64,000 nucleotides of DNA from Telmatactis stephensoni (GCA_029948255.1 JALIZF010001907.1:750001-814000), one strand, 5' to 3'. Positions 13,801 through 25,663 are shown, counted from the stretch's first letter. Notes: generated by a model not told the origin, from the sequence alone. Numbers and translations: made by a program.

Positions 13801-16800
13801 TACCTTAGGTCACAAACTAACACTTAAATCAGAATCTCTAGACCAGGCCTCTCTCGCCCTACTCTAGACAGTATTCTCGTCTTGACTATTCTTCTTTGGT
13901 ACTTCTTGTACACTTGATCTGATAACGCCTTGAGTGCATGGTCGTACAAACTCTCCGAGTGCATGATGTTAATACACTAACTTACATCAAAATCTACTCA
14001 CTTATATATTATTAGGTGCTTTAAATATAACTAATTATGTCATGCAATCATGTTACTTAATATAGACATTACATAATTCTAGAATTATCCATGACTCTAA
14101 GCATGACTCAGCATTTTCTATAATCTTTGCATGACTCAGCATTTTCTATAATCTTTACATGACTCAGCATTTTCTATAATCTCTACTGAGAATGTTCTGG
14201 AAAATACTCAGCAGATAACTACATAGACTATAATATGTAGAATGTTTTAGAATGTTCTTTTTAGAATGTCAAAACAGAACAAAAGAGAAGCTAGCAGAGC
14301 AGAAGAAGGCATAAGAGCAGAACAGAGCAGACCAAATGAGATCAGATCAAAACAAATGCAAGCAGATCAAAAACAGAGCATACCAAAATAGCAGAGCAGA
14401 AAATTTTGAATAATATGATTGACAGTTTTAGAGCTGGAACAAGGTAAGCAAACATTTTACGACGATCTATCAATTTCTTGCTTTTTGTGCACGTTCAACT
14501 TGTTAGGCTCAGATTTCAGCCGTCAAAACCAAAAGAATGGTCAGTGATGGTTTATATGCAATCAAGGGACCTTACCTTGGAGGATAGCCTTTATGAATTT
14601 GTGATACATCTTGCCCAGCAGCCTCGACTTCACGTCCATATTGCTCTTGCATGTACATTCTTCTTTGATGGATTCTGTTCTTTGTTGGGACCTCAGCGTT
14701 GATTTGAGGCGGCCCTGTGTTATAAATTCATAGAAAATGATAAATATATTTAAGGTGCGATGACTACGAGCAACAAAATCGTGCAACTGGTCGCGCAACA
14801 TTGTTTGATGCAAGTTGTAGAGCGATGTTGCTCGTATTACCGCCCCGCGAGCAACTTGTCGTGCAACAAAAATCGATGTTTCAGGTTGCGGCTACTTGTT
14901 GCAAGAAGTAGAAAGTGGTTCTTTGTGCAACAAATTTTCACAACCTGCAACATCGATTTTTGTTGCGTGACAAGTTGCTCGCGGGGTGGTAATACCAGCA
15001 ACATCGCTCTACAACTTGCACCAAACAATGTTGCGCGACAAGCTACACGATTTTGTTGTTACGTCCACGTTGATCTAGATAAATTTGAAAAAAAACCTTT
15101 TTTACTAAGGTTTTGCCCTCCGTCCAAATAAAGACGCCGCTATTTTTCGTTTGTCTTAGAGTACGCCGTTGCGGGTTATATACAGTTGAACCCCACTAAC
15201 TCGAACTCCCAGGAGAAGTTTAATATTGTTCGAGATAGAGAGGGTTCGAGTTATCCAATGGAAATTGACTGAAAAAAAAAACTAAAGGAAAGTGGGTTTG
15301 TGTTCGTGATAGCGAGGTTTTCAAGTTAACCGGGTTCGAGTTAGCGGGTTGTAGTACACCGGACGTAGTATACACCTATTTCAGAAAAGGTTGTCAGAGC
15401 TTAAGGCGATAGGCGATAGGAGATAGGTGATTCCACTATTCACGGTTGGGTTTTCTATTTGTTTTTATTAAGAAAGTCAACAATCAGACATTCATATCCA
15501 ATATTCTGAGCAAAACGAACGGAATAACGAAGCTATTTTTAAAACTTCTTGATTACTTTGGGAATTTGAATGACCTATCTCCTATCGCCTTTAGCTCTGA
15601 CAACCTTTTTTGAAATAGGTATATATAGATATAGGGAGCGAACACAAAAAGGAGAGTTTTTAAATCCATCCCGATTAACGTGGATATAGCCTTAGTAGTT
15701 TGGTTGTTAAGTTAAACAAATATCTTTAGTCTATCAGTCTAACCGTCAATTAGATAGTCAGGTACGTCTTTCTGTACAAAACCCGGTCAGTTCGTTCAAC
15801 CGTCAAACACAAACAAATCAGAAGTAGTCAGTCCCTTTTTTAAATCAACTCATTTTCTTCATCCTCATCATCCACGAGGCCCTAACGCGAAAGAAGGTCA
15901 ACTTCAACCCCCTCCCCCCCAAAAAATAACAACTCCCCTACCCTCCCAAAAAAAACCCAACAACAACCCCTCTATTTCTGTAAATTCCTGGTTCCCTTTT
16001 ATAACGAAAACACAAGCAAGAAGGTGCGGTACAGCTTTTAAAAAGAACTGTCAGGTATTACAAAGGCATAAGCCCTCAGAGCATTTTATATTGTCAGCTA
16101 AACTTCTGATGGCGCAGTAGAATTCCAATTCCAATTTTTTTTCCAATTTGAGAAATAGAAACTGAGAGATTCCTAGCTCATTTCCATTCCAACAACGAGA
16201 ATGTTACTAGAGATGGGTGTTAGCAAATTTTGTTCGTGTACAAGTAAATAAACATCAATTATGGTGCCACAGTAAATACAAGGCAACTGCTCAAAACACT
16301 GAATATAATAACGATTTTTAAACTTCCCTATCATTCCTTGCGCTAAAAGCAAAGGCGACATTTTGTCTGATTCAAGGAGGTCTGATCCTTTTAAAGGATG
16401 ACATTATCGGTCGTTTAACATAAACACGACAAGAAGATCCTGAAAGCTCTTCAGAATGAGTATCAGGTTTCTTTCCCCCCTCCTCTACAACACAAATAAC
16501 TCGTTCCCTCGGTTATGTTCTAGCATGTTGAAGCTGTAGCATCATATCCATATTTCTTGTTGGCGAGGTATATTATGAAACACATTTGACACTTGATAAT
16601 TTCATTTAAAAAGACTTAATCACTGCTCAGTCATTCCAAATGTTTTGCCTTAATCTATATGCACCTTTTTTTCTACGTTTTCGTCCTGGAAAAACATACG
16701 TCAAAAAGGTTTGTGATTCCTCAATATTTGATTTCTTAATCTCATTGCTGAAAGCAAATTTGAACTGATTTCATAATGAATACGAAAATGGATTCCATAT

Positions 16801-19800
16801 CGAATCAATCATCCTCGCAATTTTTTCGTTTCTTGACTTCCACAAATGTACTGCTTAAAGCAAACTGATGAAAAATAAAGATAAATAAGCTGAAAATTGT
16901 ATTTCATACCGATTAAATACCTCGCGTCCTGTCTTTACGCTTTACACCGAGATGCTGTACACGACGAATTGATCCATATTAAACGAATGCAAAACCGAGA
17001 CGGTAGCATGAGGAAACAATCACGCAAACCATAACAAACCAAAAGATGTCTTATCGATTGACAACATGTCACGAAATATGAAGAAATTTTTAATTGAATG
17101 AATAATGTATTAGAATGATATTTTGATTCAAACGCCAGATGAACGTAAATGACATCTACCTTAATCTCAGGGTTCGAAAACTATTTCGGAGTACCAAATT
17201 TCCATGATTTTCAATGACCTTTTCCAGGAGCCAAAATTTAGCTGACACTTTTCCAAACTGAAAAACGTTCTGTTAATTAAATCTGGATTACTGTCCATTG
17301 GAAAAAAATAAAATTTTACCTTTCTTCCTAAAATTAAGCTACATTTTTTTTGTCATGCCATTTTCCATGATTTCTAAATATAATGACTTTCCAGGCCTGG
17401 AAATGAAATCATGAAATTCCATGACTTTCGGTGACCCGTACATACTATTTCTCAAACAAGTACCATTTAATCTATTTTTCGCAGAATTGAAGTACAATAT
17501 GTTTTGGATTCTAATTTGTTGAGAGATGCTGCAGTGGCTTGAAAGTAAATACAGTCAAATCTCCTGTAAACTGACCAGGTGGTCACTGGGAAACTCAACT
17601 TTGGTACTTTAGAAAACTGGTCTTTACAAAGTGGTCGGAAGAGGAGGATCGTCTGTAGAACGGGGAAGGGAGGGGACAGTGGGGGAGGGAAGGGACAGTG
17701 GGGGAGGGAGGGGACAGTGGGGGAGGGAGGGGACAGTGGGGGAGGGAGGGGACAGTGGGGGAGAGGGACAGTAGGGGTTTTCCACTTCTAGCTCACAAGG
17801 TAATGAAGGGAAGGAGAAATTAAAAAAGTGGAGAGGAGATAGAGAGGAGGAATAAGATTAAACGGAAAATAGAGACAGGAAGGCAGAAAAAGGAGCAAAG
17901 GGAAACACAGTGGAATAAAAGAAAGTATAGTCAAAGCCTCAAAAACAATAGTGTCACAATCATATTGCAAAATGTAAAATGATCAGGAAAAAAACATGGT
18001 TGTCCTTTAGAGCAAATGATTGGTGATCCACAGTTAGTCTCCCTCGCAGCCGTGTTTAGCCTCGTCACGCAACGCTCCCTCGGAAACGTTGCGTGACGAG
18101 GCTAAACATGGCTGAGAGGGAGACTAATCCACAGTAGGGAAACAACAGTTACGGTGCCAAAATACAAGGATTCACAGTCATGATTTCAGTAGAGCAACCA
18201 AAGTCCGAACAGTTGCCCACTCATACCATATCTATTGTACTAAAGTTCTCCACCAGACTATTAAATAATAATGAATTCGGCGATACTTCACTATGGTGCA
18301 GTACTCATAAACAAAAGAAAGTTACATCGTACAGCTGTCACTACTAATTCTATCGAAATGTCACTAATCTGCTAGGGTTTAGCAGGTGAATTATAATGAA
18401 ATCTAATGTTCTTCTTTGTGTGATCATGTATTCCAGGATCGAAGACAGAGTTGCACTCGGTGCCCAAGGCAATACGTTTTACCTGAGCCATTAACTGTAA
18501 ACTGAATTTCATTTTTTCATATTTTCTTTTGCACTTTTTCTTTTTCTTTTTCTTTTTTCTTTTCGGACGCGAACACTGGGTATAGAAAGTTCACAGATAG
18601 AGAAATGCAAAGGTTTCAAAGCATAGGTTTGAGGGATGTCTAAAATTTGGTCATATGCGAACAGCTCAATTACATAACATTAATTTGAGTCGAACAAATG
18701 TGAATGTAATCAATGATGGACCCACCACTGGCAATAATTTACTACAATACCGACATGTTTCTTCGTCAATACGTTCTCTAGGTCCTTATGCAGCACAGCT
18801 TTAGATGTTAGTTCTACATCAAGATAGTTATGTAATTACTCCTTATTACTCTACCGTTTACCTGAAGTTCTGGAGGCCTCGAACCGCCTCGTTGTCGCGA
18901 TCAAACACTTTGTATGAGGTTAAAGTAAGCTCTGTGAATACTGGACACTGGCACCCTGGACACTGACATCAAATGGTTTTTCAAACTAGTGTTTGCGATA
19001 CCAAAGAGAAGAGCTTTTGTTTCATAAACATGCGACTGCCTTTCAAAGTACTGATGCCGCCGTGACGTAACGTGACATACCCAGAATATGTGACGTCGCG
19101 ACATAACCTTCAAGTTAGTCATGCAAGGAAGAGTCACGTATCCCCCGGGGTACTGATGAAGAATATTGGTAAAGGTCGATAAACAGGCTCTTCGTGGTAC
19201 ATTTACATCCAATGGCTACTTTTATGTCTCCTCTAAACAAGACGAGGCATAGGTTTCTAAGGAACAGCCGGTAAGGAAAACAGATTGGATGTTATGTGAA
19301 AGATGATATCTCTAGTATTTTAGGTATAGTAACGGAAATATCTGAGAATTACATCCGGAATATAGGTTAAGAGTTTATCGTATTATCTTATTTCGTCTGG
19401 AAAGTTTCATCATCCATGACACTGATTATCAACGAAACTAAAGCAGACAAATGCCCACACAACGCGATCTGCGTCTTGCTCGCAGTAGTTGTCGACGTCT
19501 CTGACGGGTCCGACAAGGACAGTCGCCGTTCAGAACCTTCAACATTTCCGACAGGCCACCCGTCGCATCTCTTACCAAGCATCGAAAACATGGCGACAGA
19601 AACATTCGACGGCGTCACAGTGACAACACATCGAAGTCTCTGACAGGTCCGACACGGACCGTCGCTTCTCCGCACCTGCAACATTTCCGACAGCCGACAA
19701 CACTTATCGGCTTTCAAAACATGCCGCAACACTTTTCGGCGACACAACATATCCGACACAAGCCTTCACAACACACTCGTCGCCATTTGCAACATGTCGT

Positions 19801-22800
19801 CCAAAGTGGACCTTCACAACACACTTGTCGCCGTTTGCAACATGTCCAAAGCGGACCTTCATCTTACTTGTCGGCGTTTGCAACATGTCCTAAGCAGACC
19901 TTCACAACACACTCGTCGTCGTTTGCAACATGTCCAAAGCATACCTTCACAACACACTTGTTGTCGTTTGCAACATGTCCAAAGTGGACCTTTGTTACGG
20001 GACACATTTAAGAACAACTATTTTTAGGTTATTCTGAATCCATTTTTATTACGGAATTGTTTTGACAATTATTAACGGATGTGCACGCATGTGCAAAGTA
20101 CGAATTGCAAGCCCGCGTTGGTTTTAAAGGGAAATCTGGACTGGCGAGTCATACGACTGTCGTACGATCCACATACCAGCACGTACTGACCTTGACCAAC
20201 CTTAACCTTACGTAACCTCGTTGGTTTGGCCTGTATGTGTTGCCTTGCTTCTATGACTCCTTGCCCCCTGTAGTTTATTAAAGTAATCGGTACTTTAACT
20301 GCGTCCTAAAACCTTTTAAACCGATGTACCAGTTGACCTTTCATGACCAAACGCTTTCTTGTAAATTGTATTTTAATCGTACAACAACTGATTTTTGATA
20401 CATTTAGTCTCAAGCATAAATATTGTAATTTTCGTGTTCTTATTAAGGGGCACCGCCCCTAGAAATTTCCTAGTTAATATCGAATAATTTTGACAGCTTG
20501 TCACTTAATTAGATTTTCCAACAAATCCCTATAAATGGGGTGCAATGTAACTTAGTAGTTCAGAAGTTGTTGTTCAGTTGTTGAGTTGACTTTAGTTGTT
20601 AGTCGAGCTAAAGTCGAGTCCAGAATCTATACTGGAATAAAGAACCAACCAAGAACAAAAAAGTCTCTACTGAGTGTCCCCTCACACCTTCACAACACAC
20701 TTGTCGCCGTTTGCAACATGTCCAAAGCGGACCTTCACAACACAATTGTCGCCGTTTGCAACATGTCCAAAGCAACAACCTTGCGGTATCTTCAACAGGG
20801 ACCATATGACCATATTTTCTTTGTTTTTGCATAAGATTTCTTTTCTGGATAGACGTTTCTAAAAGGGGGAGTTCTCGAGAAAAAGGAGGTGTTATTTTTT
20901 TTTCTTATTATGACCTAAGAACTTTAAAATGACTATATTTGAACCTTCTACCGAGGCTAGCCAATCAGGTTATAGTAGACAGCCTACACGTCCTTAATTC
21001 TAGTTTCAATTCAGTAATCTGTATTTAATATGTATAATAATGCAAAACACTGTACTAAATAAAGTATATGTCTATGTTCAGTTATCAACATAAGAGATGT
21101 AGTTTTAGTGGAAATACACTTTACATTGGTGTGTAGTTATCATGTGCTTTATCATTTGCCTGGAGCTCATCAAGTTTTAGAGATATTTAGCAAAAACTAC
21201 TTTCAACGATATTTGTTTATCGTTGCAAAAATAACACAGAAAGAGCTAAAACTGTCATCATGTGTGTGTGTGTACTGTAATCACACACAGGTTCTTGACC
21301 AAGGGGACCCGATTACATGATGATTCTCAGCCCAGGCTGAAATACCCAGTCAGATGGGCTGAAACTTCAGCCTGGCAAAACAGGCTGAAAATTCTCATGT
21401 AATCGCAACTGAACATTTCAGCCCTGGGCTGAAAACATGAGCCACACTGTACTGTGGTAGCAGGAAAGTGTATTGAACAGTTGCTTTGAAGAGGTGACAA
21501 AACTTAGGCGGGGCTGGTTTTGTCATGTAATCACGAAAAAATTTCAGCCCAGGTCAGGCAGGCTGAAGCAATTGAAATAAATTGACATGACAAATTTGAT
21601 GGCAAACACCTTTTTCCCATAAAACAAGAAGAGCATGCACTGTAGAGACCTATTACCAATTTGTGAGGGAACAAACAAGAACAAGAAACAAGGATTTAAA
21701 ATTCATTGGGCTATGCCTGCCGAGTAATAATCATCCAAGAGCATCCAAGTGTGCACTTGGAAATATTGGGCAAGAGATGCCCTACAACTTCCTTAATGGC
21801 CAATGCTGGAACAAAGAAGATCATTCCTCTAACTTACTGTCAGAGTGTTATAATGTTTGCACATAATTTTCAACCTTTAAGAGCTAACCACTGTTTCAAA
21901 CTTATTAGAGTACAAACACTAAAAGTGTGCAATACTTTGCACTATTTAGTACTAAATAGCACTAATTAAACAATAGAAAACAAAAGAATTTGCATAATTT
22001 AGCATTATTTAGTACTATTTATGTTGCACACTTTTAGTTTTTGTACTCTAAAGTCCAATCTGCAAGTTTAAATACTTTTAAATATTCTTTTTTATATGCT
22101 TAATTGATGCATGGAACAATTTACCAAAAGCAGTTGCTAAGGCAGAAAATATGAAGACTTTTACAGATAGAGAAGTAAATATGTTATATTTTGACATATT
22201 TTTGCTTGAGAACTAAATAGCAAGGGCGGCAATTCTGATAGTCCTTATATTATATTACTATATAGCATATGTTTTTGGAAGTATACATGTTACAAACAAT
22301 ACCATAAGAAAAGAGGAAAGCAGTTGCTTACTTGAGTTGTTGAGTTTATCAAGGAATTTATGGTATGTGTTCTTTGTTTGCAACAACAATCTTCCTTTGT
22401 TTAGATACTATAAATTACACAATCACGTTATTAAGTATTTTATAAAATTGATAAAAAACATCCATTTGACATTAGGAAAAGATACTTCCTACATTTTGCT
22501 ATCACTAATCAAATACTGAGTTATGAAGCTCACTGACCAATTTAGATTAACGATGCATATTACTTTTAGAACTTTTGTTTGTTTGTCTGTTTTTGCTCAC
22601 AATTCTGTATGTATAGACTTTCAATATTCTCTATATATGTTCTGAAATAAATTTATTATTCCTGAAAATTGAGAATATTATGACTTTAATATTCCTGAAT
22701 CAGCACAAGATGTTTATTGTAGAGGCAAATCAGCAGGATGTAGACATTTGAGTATTTACTTTTGACCTTATTTATCATGTTTATAGTAAACTAAAGTTAT

Positions 22801-24868
22801 TCAAAATTCTTCTAATCCTCGGCTTATCTTTTTCAAACCAAACTCAGAATCCCTTGTTCTCTTGACAACAAACAACTTGTAAAACCACGTTTCAAAATTA
22901 TTTTCTATGGATCTAAATCCTTTTGACACTCTTGACATCACTTTTCCATGTTGACAATTAACCGTTTGAAGGATTCAAAATACTTATCAATAATAAAACT
23001 GATTTTTAGGCAAAATATAACTTTTATGTTGTCAATTTACGACCTCATTTAATGAGGAAAAGCTAAATCAAAGCTAAAGGCAGGAAATGATAAGTTAATG
23101 AGCTTAACTCGAGAAAGAATTCTGGATGCAAATTAGGGTTTCGTTCGCCCATGCAAGCTCTTTAATACTTTTCCCAGCCCACAAAGACATTTTAAAAACT
23201 TTCTGCGTTAACTTACTAACCAAAATACATACAAATCAATTCAGAGTTTCTTACCTGAAGTCTTTTGAACGCGCATTTGAGCAAGTTGCTGAAGACAGAG
23301 AATCACTTTTATAGATACTGTAATCGAGTTCTCGGGTTTCTAAACAATGCCAGCACGTGTTGTCTTCATAATCACTGCAGAATTCTATAAAAAATTGCTA
23401 CAAATCGTTTCCAAACTGCACCAAATCTTCTTGGATAACATAAACTGTGTCTTGGATATTCTTGATAATAGCGAAGTCAATCAACGATGCCTATCATGTT
23501 CTGTTGACAACCAACTCATTTTGTAACCAACAATTTCTTACAAATCTATCGTATTAGGAATGTCGCTCCTAAATTCTTCTCTGAGGTAAGCAGAAATAAA
23601 TTCGAGATAAAGTAACACAATTTTTTCCAGCCGAAAAAAATAGCGGTTAACTGTCAGAGTTCGTATGAACACCACAATAACAATCACAGTCACCCAAGGT
23701 GAGTCGACGGCGGTCAACGGCGGTCAAATGCTAATAGCCGCGCCGAGAAAGCCTAGGCTCGAATTCTTAAGAAATTTGAAACCGTAATTTTAAGGTGGCT
23801 CGATATAGTTATTTTTTATTGACCGCGCTTCCGTTTTTAATTCCACGAACTGAACAACTTACTCTTGACCAACCTAAAACGGTTTTTACAACAGTTATTG
23901 GACTTCAATAAAGGTTTATATTTTTGTCTATTTCACTTCGATTTGTGTTGCCATAGCGACGGCAAACAAAGATGGCTGAAATCAAATTTTCTAAAATATC
24001 TTTCGAACTTGAGCAGCTCTAGACAAGGGACAAAATGGGCAATAAACTACATAATAAAGCAAAGAAATTAAAGCTAAATCCAAAAATGTTTACCAAATCA
24101 TTTTCGAATAAAACGCGAAAACATAAATAATGAAAATTTGCCAATTTTCGGTCCTTTATTCCAAATCCCTTCAATCATAGAGTTTTAATTCTATGTTATC
24201 TACTTTATCTTGGCATGTACTTTGTTACATAGTATTTGGGTGCTTGGAATTCTTTGAAATCAAGAGATAATTAAAAAAACAAGACGCACACGTGCGTTCA
24301 CTCGTGCCCCGGGAGCCCTTCAGTGACCGGCCCCGTGCGTACTCTTCCCCGAGCCGTTTCACGCATTCTTCACTTAACCGTAACATAATAAAGACCTTTT
24401 TTGACCTTTTTAGAGAATATCTGATTAGTCAATTTGTCTGTCAGCAGCTTAGTGTTTGCCTTTATCCCAACATGCAAAAAATATACCAGTTTATTCAACT
24501 TTTTATTTCACTATATATCTCAATTTTGCTGTAAAGACTTCTACAACGACGTTTTTGACACAATAACAAATCGTGTATTTTTTCGGCGTTCATGTTTCAG
24601 ATGTTTTATCTATTACGTGACCAAACGCATCAGGTCAAATAGAGCCTTGATTCCATGAAAATATATAAATAAATTGTCTGGCCAGAATTGTGTTAAAATT
24701 CATTACAAACCTAAACGTCTCAAGATCTCTTGAATGCTTGAATGAAAAATATAATTGACTTGCCTCTATATGCGTTCGTTTAGCAACATGTAGGGTGAGA
24801 AATTCGTAGATTTCCAGCTCAAAGGAATTGCCCCGAGTCGCGAGAGCTTCAGTTTTCAAGTACTCCAT
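6593..24868 (-). CDS. Large low-complexity protein of unknown family (three exons, one frame break)
   Basis: Proposed exons are 24868-24711, 23374-23255 and 11862-6593. All three junctions share phase 2 and have GT/AG ends. I do not recognise the family. The first ~93 residues look globular and hold a CWHC pair in exon 2. Next come about 29 octapeptide repeats of the type GHVGTVSQ (roughly 412-647), a Cys motif TCLDCILLGPC (~820), acidic/Ser-rich sequence, a Gln/Glu/Lys/Leu coiled coil with polyQ (~1309-1430) and charged ~39-residue repeats at the C terminus. As written the frame stops at 7116. One extra base near 7221-7230 breaks the C-terminal repeats. Without it the frame runs to 6593, for about 1848 residues. 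The start ATG is the first in exon 1, but the frame is open back to 24943, so an earlier start is possible. Confidence 0.7.
7221..7230 (-). other. One-base frame break in C-terminal repeat of the large gene
   Basis: The plus strand reads aggccttttg here, against aggctcttg in the neighbouring repeat copy at 7073-7081. The extra base shifts the reading frame. The coding match to the downstream repeats (KRK-x-LD-x-EE-x-ETKKGK) continues in the shifted frame all the way to 6593. Confidence 0.75.
7850..8215 (-). repeat. Coding Gln-rich/coiled-coil repeat with CAG run
   Basis: Within the last exon of the large gene, blocks such as QLEQQLQKQKEQQ and EEQLQKEQLEEQ repeat with heptad-like spacing. They are followed by a run of about 13 Gln, coded mainly by CAG (7856-7890). 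A long, uninterrupted antiparallel or parallel coiled coil is likely. The long antisense frame here is only its shadow. Confidence 0.8.
10200..10905 (-). repeat. Coding 24-bp minisatellite (octapeptide GHVGTVSQ type)
   Basis: About 29 tandem 24-bp units lie in the main exon of the large gene, each coding one octapeptide. The consensus is close to GHVGTVSQ, with variants such as GHARTVNQ and GHVTVVSR. The unit is a multiple of three, and differences between copies are mostly substitutions that keep Gly-His and Gln. At least ten copies carry CACGTG on the DNA. Confidence 0.85.
13212..13313. mobile_element. GCCGTG-rich MITE, partial copy
   Basis: Matches the family at 5551-5714: gtgttgtctatgaaaag, then cgaaattcc and gcggtgccgttt. 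It preserves the undisturbed junction that is interrupted in the copy at 45398-45945, so it serves as an empty-site reference. Confidence 0.6.
14102..14185 (+). repeat. Three tandem copies of a ~28-32 bp unit
   Basis: The phrase catgactcagcattttcta followed by taatct recurs three times in a row with almost no divergence, which suggests a recent expansion. There is no coding potential. Confidence 0.75.
14764..15063. mobile_element. 300-bp foldback element with GTTGC/GCAAC arms
   Basis: The two halves are near reverse complements. The left arm begins acgagcaacaaaatcgtg, and the right arm ends with the complement of caacaaaatcgtg. Arms run over 100 nt and include gcgcaacattgtttg and gcgagcaacttgtcg. 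It fits a MITE or foldback transposon. Sequences of similar style occur at 28975-29165 and 61478-61710. Confidence 0.7.
15179..15355. mobile_element. Short inverted-repeat element with gttcgagtta ends
   Basis: The left end tacagttgaaccccactaac with tcgaac is answered at the right end by gggttcgagttagcgggttg. The middle repeats ttcgagatag and ttcgagttat. No open frame. Confidence 0.6.
15373..15620. mobile_element. TA-flanked MITE with cacctatttc ends, copy 1
   Basis: Left terminus cacctatttcagaaaagg and right terminus ccttttttgaaataggt are inverted repeats that continue with gataggcgatagg and its complement. TA lies on both sides, as expected for Tc1/mariner-type insertions. A second copy lies at 39381-39627. 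Confidence 0.75.
17655..17770 (+). repeat. 20-bp G-rich minisatellite
   Basis: About five to six copies of ggggacagtgggggagggag in direct tandem. The G-rich strand could form quadruplex structures. The short open frame across it is low complexity and not a gene. Confidence 0.85.
18035..18126. mobile_element. 92-bp palindromic MITE with 9-bp target duplication
   Basis: A near-perfect palindrome from tagtctccctc to gagggagacta. The stem includes gtttagcctcgtcacgcaac and its complement. It is flanked by identical atccacagt at 18026-18034 and 18127-18135. A 9-bp duplication is typical of Mutator-like transposition; 8 bp would suggest hAT. Confidence 0.85.
19764..19992 (+). repeat. 45-bp minisatellite, left block
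   Basis: About five tandem copies of a 45-bp unit containing ttcacaacacacttgtcgcc, tttgcaacatgtccaaag and cggacc. Degenerate relatives extend left to about 19440. The block ends abruptly inside a unit, where the solo LTR begins. Confidence 0.85.
19993..20686 (+). mobile_element. Solo LTR of a retrotransposon
   Basis: A 694-bp segment beginning tgttacgggacac and ending gtgtcccctcaca. It has TG...CA termini, an inverted gggacac/gtgtccc pair near the ends, a TATA-like ctataaatgg near 20530 and AATAAA near 20636. It sits within the 45-bp minisatellite and is flanked by CCTT (19989-19992 and 20687-20690; ACCTT if the terminal A is shared). Removing it rejoins an intact repeat unit. No internal gag or pol sequence remains. 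Orientation is from the TATA and polyA signals. Confidence 0.8.
20687..20780 (+). repeat. 45-bp minisatellite, right block
   Basis: About two more copies of the 45-bp unit found at 19764-19992, continuing directly from the LTR target site. The two blocks were one array before the insertion. Confidence 0.85.
21905..22051. mobile_element. 147-bp inverted-repeat element
   Basis: Left end ttagagtacaaacactaaaa and right end ttttagtttttgtactctaa are inverted repeats. The core holds mirrored tagtactaaatag-type sequence and caatagaaaac. A related core is found in the element at 29509-29641. Confidence 0.7.
23844..24075 (+). repeat. Left arm of a 1.8-kb inverted repeat pair
   Basis: About 230 bp that is clearly the reverse complement of 25431-25663, by eye at roughly 80-85 percent. 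Shared blocks include cttactcttgaccaacc, tatttcacttcgatttgtgt and aaactacataataaagcaaa. The first exon and presumed promoter of the large minus-strand gene lie between the arms. Confidence 0.8.
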
Positions 24869-25026
24869 CGGAGTTCGATATTTGGTCAAAGTATTGGAGA
24901 TCAAGCTCAAAATAACAGCCCATTCTGAAGCTCTTATAAGTGTCTAGGTATATCTCGAGTTAAAAGCTCCATTTTTTATTGTCTCACTGCTGGAAAAGCC
25001 TGTCTCTGAAAGCCATTTTTTGGGCT

Positions 25027-25038
25027 GTCCGCCATCTT
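25027..25038 (-). promoter_or_regulatory. YY1-like site in presumed promoter/5' leader of the large gene
   Basis: The minus strand reads AAGATGGCGGAC, the standard YY1-type element often found just downstream of start sites in CpG-type animal promoters. It is about 160 nt upstream of the proposed start codon. Its own ATG opens an 18-codon upstream frame that ends before the main start. No transcript data are available. Confidence 0.35.
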
Positions 25039-25430
25039 GCATTCCTAAAGTTCCTCACTGGCGTTCGCTACGAAGAGTAGGCGATGAATGAAGGGCATTG
25101 TTTCTTCCGCTCTTGACCAATCGGGAGTGCATCACTTAGCCGATTGCGCTAAGAATGCTGACTCAGAAATGCTGCATTCTCGTGGACGACGAGAGAAAAA
25201 ACATTTGCAATTTATAACTCGTTCCCGGCCTAAAGGCCTGGGCACGAGTAAAAATGATTTCAGTCTTATTTATATATCGTTGTCATGGCAACACCAATCC
25301 CACTGAAACTGACAAAAAAAACCCCTTGACCTCAGTTTATCTACTGACAGGAAAATCATTGTGATTAAACTAGGGTAAGCTTATCACTTAACAAACTAAT
25401 CAATAAATTTCTTTTTTTCTTTTTTTGAAT

Positions 25431-25663
25431 TTTGCCTTAATTTCTTTGCTTTATTATGTAGTTTACTGCCCATATAGTTCCTTGTCTAGAGCAGCTCAAT
25501 TCCGAGAGATATTATAGAAAAGTTGATTTCAGCTATTTTGTTTACTGTCGCTATGGCAACACAAATCGAAGTGAAATAGTCAAAAATCAAAACTTTGATT
25601 CAAGTCCAATAGCTGGTGTAAAAACTGTTTTGGTTGGTCAAGAGTAAGTTGCTCAGTTCGTGA
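25431..25663 (-). repeat. Right arm of a 1.8-kb inverted repeat pair
   Basis: Reverse-complement partner of 23844-24075, described there. Further dispersed-looking repeat sequence (25100-25320) lies between this arm and the gene start. Confidence 0.8.

Larger units (their letters stand above)
11863..23254 (-). other. 11.4-kb intron of the large gene, full of repeats
   Basis: The acceptor (ttttccgcag) precedes the exon at 11862 and the donor (GTAAGAA) follows the exon at 23255. No further exon was recognised inside, though symmetric phase-2 exons could be missed. It contains the inverted-repeat elements, minisatellites and solo LTR listed separately. It also has a 32-bp triplicate around 14102-14185, and a widespread-looking block at 17165-17450 with tccatgac and ccaggcctgg. 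Confidence 0.55.

Noticed and set aside
19764..20780. CRISPR-like look of evenly spaced repeats
   Set aside because: Units are contiguous 45-bp tandem repeats without variable spacers, in a eukaryotic context.
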